Below, in pieces: positions 62,277 through 64,000 of a stretch of 64,000 nt of DNA. Numbering within the stretch: position 1 is the first letter of the stretch; each line of letters opens with the position of its first letter. The notes under the pieces were generated by a model that ran no database searches, had not been told where the DNA came from, and worked only from the letters and a program-made list of their open reading frames with translations. Made by a program: the position numbers and the translations under genes. The stretch comes from Bacteroidota bacterium (lineage in GTDB: Bacteria; Bacteroidota; Bacteroidia; Chitinophagales; BACL12): the NCBI GenBank assembly GCA_016706255.1, contig JADJJZ010000029.1, positions 372,001 to 436,000 of the forward strand, read 5' to 3'.

Positions 62277-63086
62277 ATGCAAATGTTGTTGAGCCTTGGA
62301 TTCCTGGACCTGACTTTGGTGGATATTATCGATATTCTGCTGGTTGCATTTATATTATTTCAGCTTTACCGTTTGGTAAGAGGTAGTTTAGCGTTCACCA
62401 TTTTTATAGGGTTGCTGGTTATTTACGTATTGAGTTTGGTGGCAAAAGCCCTTGAATTAAAGCTGATGAGCGAAATCCTGGGTTCTTTTATCAGCGTAGG
62501 TGTAATTGCGGTGCTGATCGTATTTCAACCTGAAATAAGGCGCTTTCTTTTATACGTGGGACGAAGTAGCGATTTCAGAAAAGCGAACTTCTGGAGCGCA
62601 CTCAGCCTCAAAAAAATACGTACCGGCGATTATAACCAAAAGGAAGTAAAAGAACTCACCGAAGGAATTATGTCGCTGAGCCAGTCCAAAACCGGAGCCC
62701 TTATTGTTATCCCCCAAACATCACAATTGCGATTTTATCAAAATACAGGGATTACCATTAATGCCGCTATTACCAAGGATATCATCGAAAGTATCTTCTT
62801 TAAAAACAGTCCTTTGCACGATGGTGCGCTTATAATTGCTGACCATAAAGTGGCTTCCGCTAAATGTGTATTGCCGCTCTCCGATAACCCCGATATTCCG
62901 GTAAAACTGGGTTTGCGTCATCGTAGTGGTGTTGGCATCACCGAACAAAGCGATGCTACCTGCATTATCGTTTCAGAAGAAAACGGTGAAATCAGTTACG
63001 CCCGTGAAGGACGATTATATCAGAATATTAGAAAAGAGGAATTGCAAAAATTAATTGGCCGGTCACTTTTTCACAGCATCAATTGA
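62277..63086 (+). CDS. cdaA: Diadenylate cyclase CdaA
   Basis: The 269-residue protein has three membrane helices (residues about 17-85) and a DAC domain with DGA (182-184) and RHR (214-216) catalytic motifs. It makes c-di-AMP from two ATP at the membrane. The ATG at 62277 follows a nested inverted repeat. Its last 24 bases overlap the convergent lipoprotein gene. Confidence 0.95.
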   Translation: MQMLLSLGFLDLTLVDIIDILLVAFILFQLYRLVRGSLAFTIFIGLLVIYVLSLVAKALELKLMSEILGSFISVGVIAVLIVFQPEIRRFLLYVGRSSDFRKANFWSALSLKKIRTGDYNQKEVKELTEGIMSLSQSKTGALIVIPQTSQLRFYQNTGITINAAITKDIIESIFFKNSPLHDGALIIADHKVASAKCVLPLSDNPDIPVKLGLRHRSGVGITEQSDATCIIVSEENGEISYAREGRLYQNIRKEELQKLIGRSLFHSIN

Positions 63087-63641
63087 ATCTTTTGGTGCAA
63101 AAACAGTATCCGCTTTAACACCGGTGCGCTCCATAATGGCTTCCAGCAAACCCTCAGCATCACCAACGTATTCAACTTGCAAATCAATATTCACCGAATA
63201 AGGACTCTCAGGATACTTCTCCTGAATTTGCTTCAGGTAAACTCTTGCCTGCTCATAATTACGCAAATTATCTTCACTAACACGTGCCCCAATTGCAAGA
63301 GCCTGTGGCGCTGCAGGTGACTCCGGATATTGTGCTACCAGACGTTCTAACACAGCCAGTTCTTTGCCATAATCGGGCATTACATGATATAACATGGCCG
63401 ATTTCATCAAAAATTCAATACTTAAACTATCGTTAGGATATTGATTTACGAATTCTAAATACTCATCAATTAACTGCTCCGCTTCCACTTTTTGCTCCAC
63501 ACCCAATACCGGATTAGCCTTTAAAACGCTGTCCATTTGAGTTGCCATCTCATCAATTTCTTTAAGTTCCTTGCCTTTTTTATCACAGGCAGTTGTTAAA
63601 ACCATTACCATCACTGTTAATACAGCAAAATATTTTTTCAT
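63063..63641 (-). CDS. TPR lipoprotein (BamD/YfgM-like)
   Basis: The 192-residue protein has a lipobox LTTAC (Cys19) and TPR-like helices: LIDEYLEFVNQYPNDSLSIEF, LAVLERLVAQYPESP and ARVYLKQIQEKYPESPYS. The -YPxS- pattern is typical of BamD-like outer-membrane assembly lipoproteins, but it is shorter than BamD. A TAAATTTG box lies upstream on the minus strand. Its 3' end overlaps cdaA. Confidence 0.7.
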   Translation of the reverse strand: MKKYFAVLTVMVMVLTTACDKKGKELKEIDEMATQMDSVLKANPVLGVEQKVEAEQLIDEYLEFVNQYPNDSLSIEFLMKSAMLYHVMPDYGKELAVLERLVAQYPESPAAPQALAIGARVSEDNLRNYEQARVYLKQIQEKYPESPYSVNIDLQVEYVGDAEGLLEAIMERTGVKADTVFAPKDSIDAVKK

Positions 63642-63689
63642 AATTAATCTTGTATTTTAGAGGCACAAATTTACGTTAAAAACAAGGCA

Positions 63690-64000
63690 GTGAAGCACCT
63701 TTTTGTCATTTTAGTAGTATTTATTCTAAGTTCATGCAATAGAATTATCATTCGATATGCATCGGAAACTGATATCCAAACACAGGAAATTCCGCCCCAC
63801 GACCCTTTGTGTAAGAAGTCCATTAGTTATGTTGCAGACCTTAATCATCTAAATGCAACACCCATTCGGTACGTTCGTGTTAATTTTCATATCATGCAAA
63901 GAAGTGATGGTACCGGCAGTTTTTCGGAATCACAAGGTCGCGATTTTATCAGAGAACTCGTACGTCAAAGTAATATTCGATGGGGAGGAAATCAGAAAAT
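63690..64000 (+). CDS. Lipoprotein, 5' part (cut by window edge)
   Basis: A GTG start gives MKHLFVILVVFILSSCN, a lipoprotein signal with Cys17, and then over 80 residues before the window edge: YVADLNHLNATPIRYVRVNFHIMQRSDGT. The YVRVNFHI segment resembles the start of secreted M43-like or similar Bacteroidota proteins, but the catalytic part is outside the window. The assignment stays open. Confidence 0.55.
   Translation, partial: MKHLFVILVVFILSSCNRIIIRYASETDIQTQEIPPHDPLCKKSISYVADLNHLNATPIRYVRVNFHIMQRSDGTGSFSESQGRDFIRELVRQSNIRWGGNQK

Noticed and set aside
62225..62374. Upstream frame overlapping the cdaA start (49 codons)
   Set aside because: It has no promoter or family support and is largely read out of frame through cdaA; noted only in connection with the inverted repeat.

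Overview
The window looks like the chromosome of a Bacteroidota bacterium, probably of the Chitinophagia/Saprospiria/Sphingobacteriia side rather than Bacteroides. The reasons are: at least six secreted proteins end in a type IX secretion (T9SS) C-terminal sorting domain; many starts are preceded by the phylum's promoter pair (TTG, about 17-21 bases, TAnnTTTG) and lack a Shine-Dalgarno; coding is AT-rich; and several families are Bacteroidota-specific (DUF5777, BT_3928, KirBac, DUF1599, DUF4197). No tRNA, rRNA, insertion sequence, CRISPR or phage gene was seen. Both edges cut a gene.

Layout. 0-2.5 kb (minus): 5' end of a probable TonB-dependent receptor behind a TPP riboswitch, then a PnuC-family vitamin transporter with a NadR-like kinase, and a DUF4197 lipoprotein. 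2.6-5.4 kb: three tandem c-type-haem lipoproteins and a DUF5777 beta-barrel. 5.4-6.3 kb: an unusual leader-like region (two mini-ORFs each followed by a GC hairpin, then an isoleucine-rich ORF). 6.3-12 kb: PBP1A, two hotdog thioesterases, YbjQ, DUF547 and small proteins. 12-16.2 kb: a decay zone with the remains of a GH3 gene, a choice-of-anchor I protein and a frameshifted FG-GAP protein, plus about 120-bp tandem repeats and a structured RNA-like element.

16.3-28.4 kb: two alpha/beta esterases, an ATP-grasp, a GCS2-type carboxylate-amine ligase, a class I glutamine amidotransferase, a second ATP-grasp-like protein and an unknown protein, interrupted by a large secreted sulfatase. This resembles amidoligase (peptide-bond-forming) neighbourhoods and is the best candidate for an undescribed pathway. 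28.4-34.2 kb: small proteins, a KirBac channel, a fatty acid desaturase and TypA/BipA. 34.3-41.5 kb: RDD, SpoIIM, DUF4129, DUF4350, MoxR and DUF58 genes, a recognisable MoxR co-operation cluster. 41.7-53.8 kb: FKBP isomerase, lamin-tail protein, second sulfatase, outer-membrane protein, HdrB/HdrC-like iron-sulfur pair, subtilisin-like protease and a phosphoribosyltransferase.

53.8-64 kb: shikimate kinase, a lone OppB-type permease, a BT_3928 redox membrane protein and DUF1599 (minus), then folP, a Fic-like protein with a degenerate active site, DUF1569, and the c-di-AMP synthase cdaA, whose leader carries a nested inverted repeat ending six bases before its start codon.
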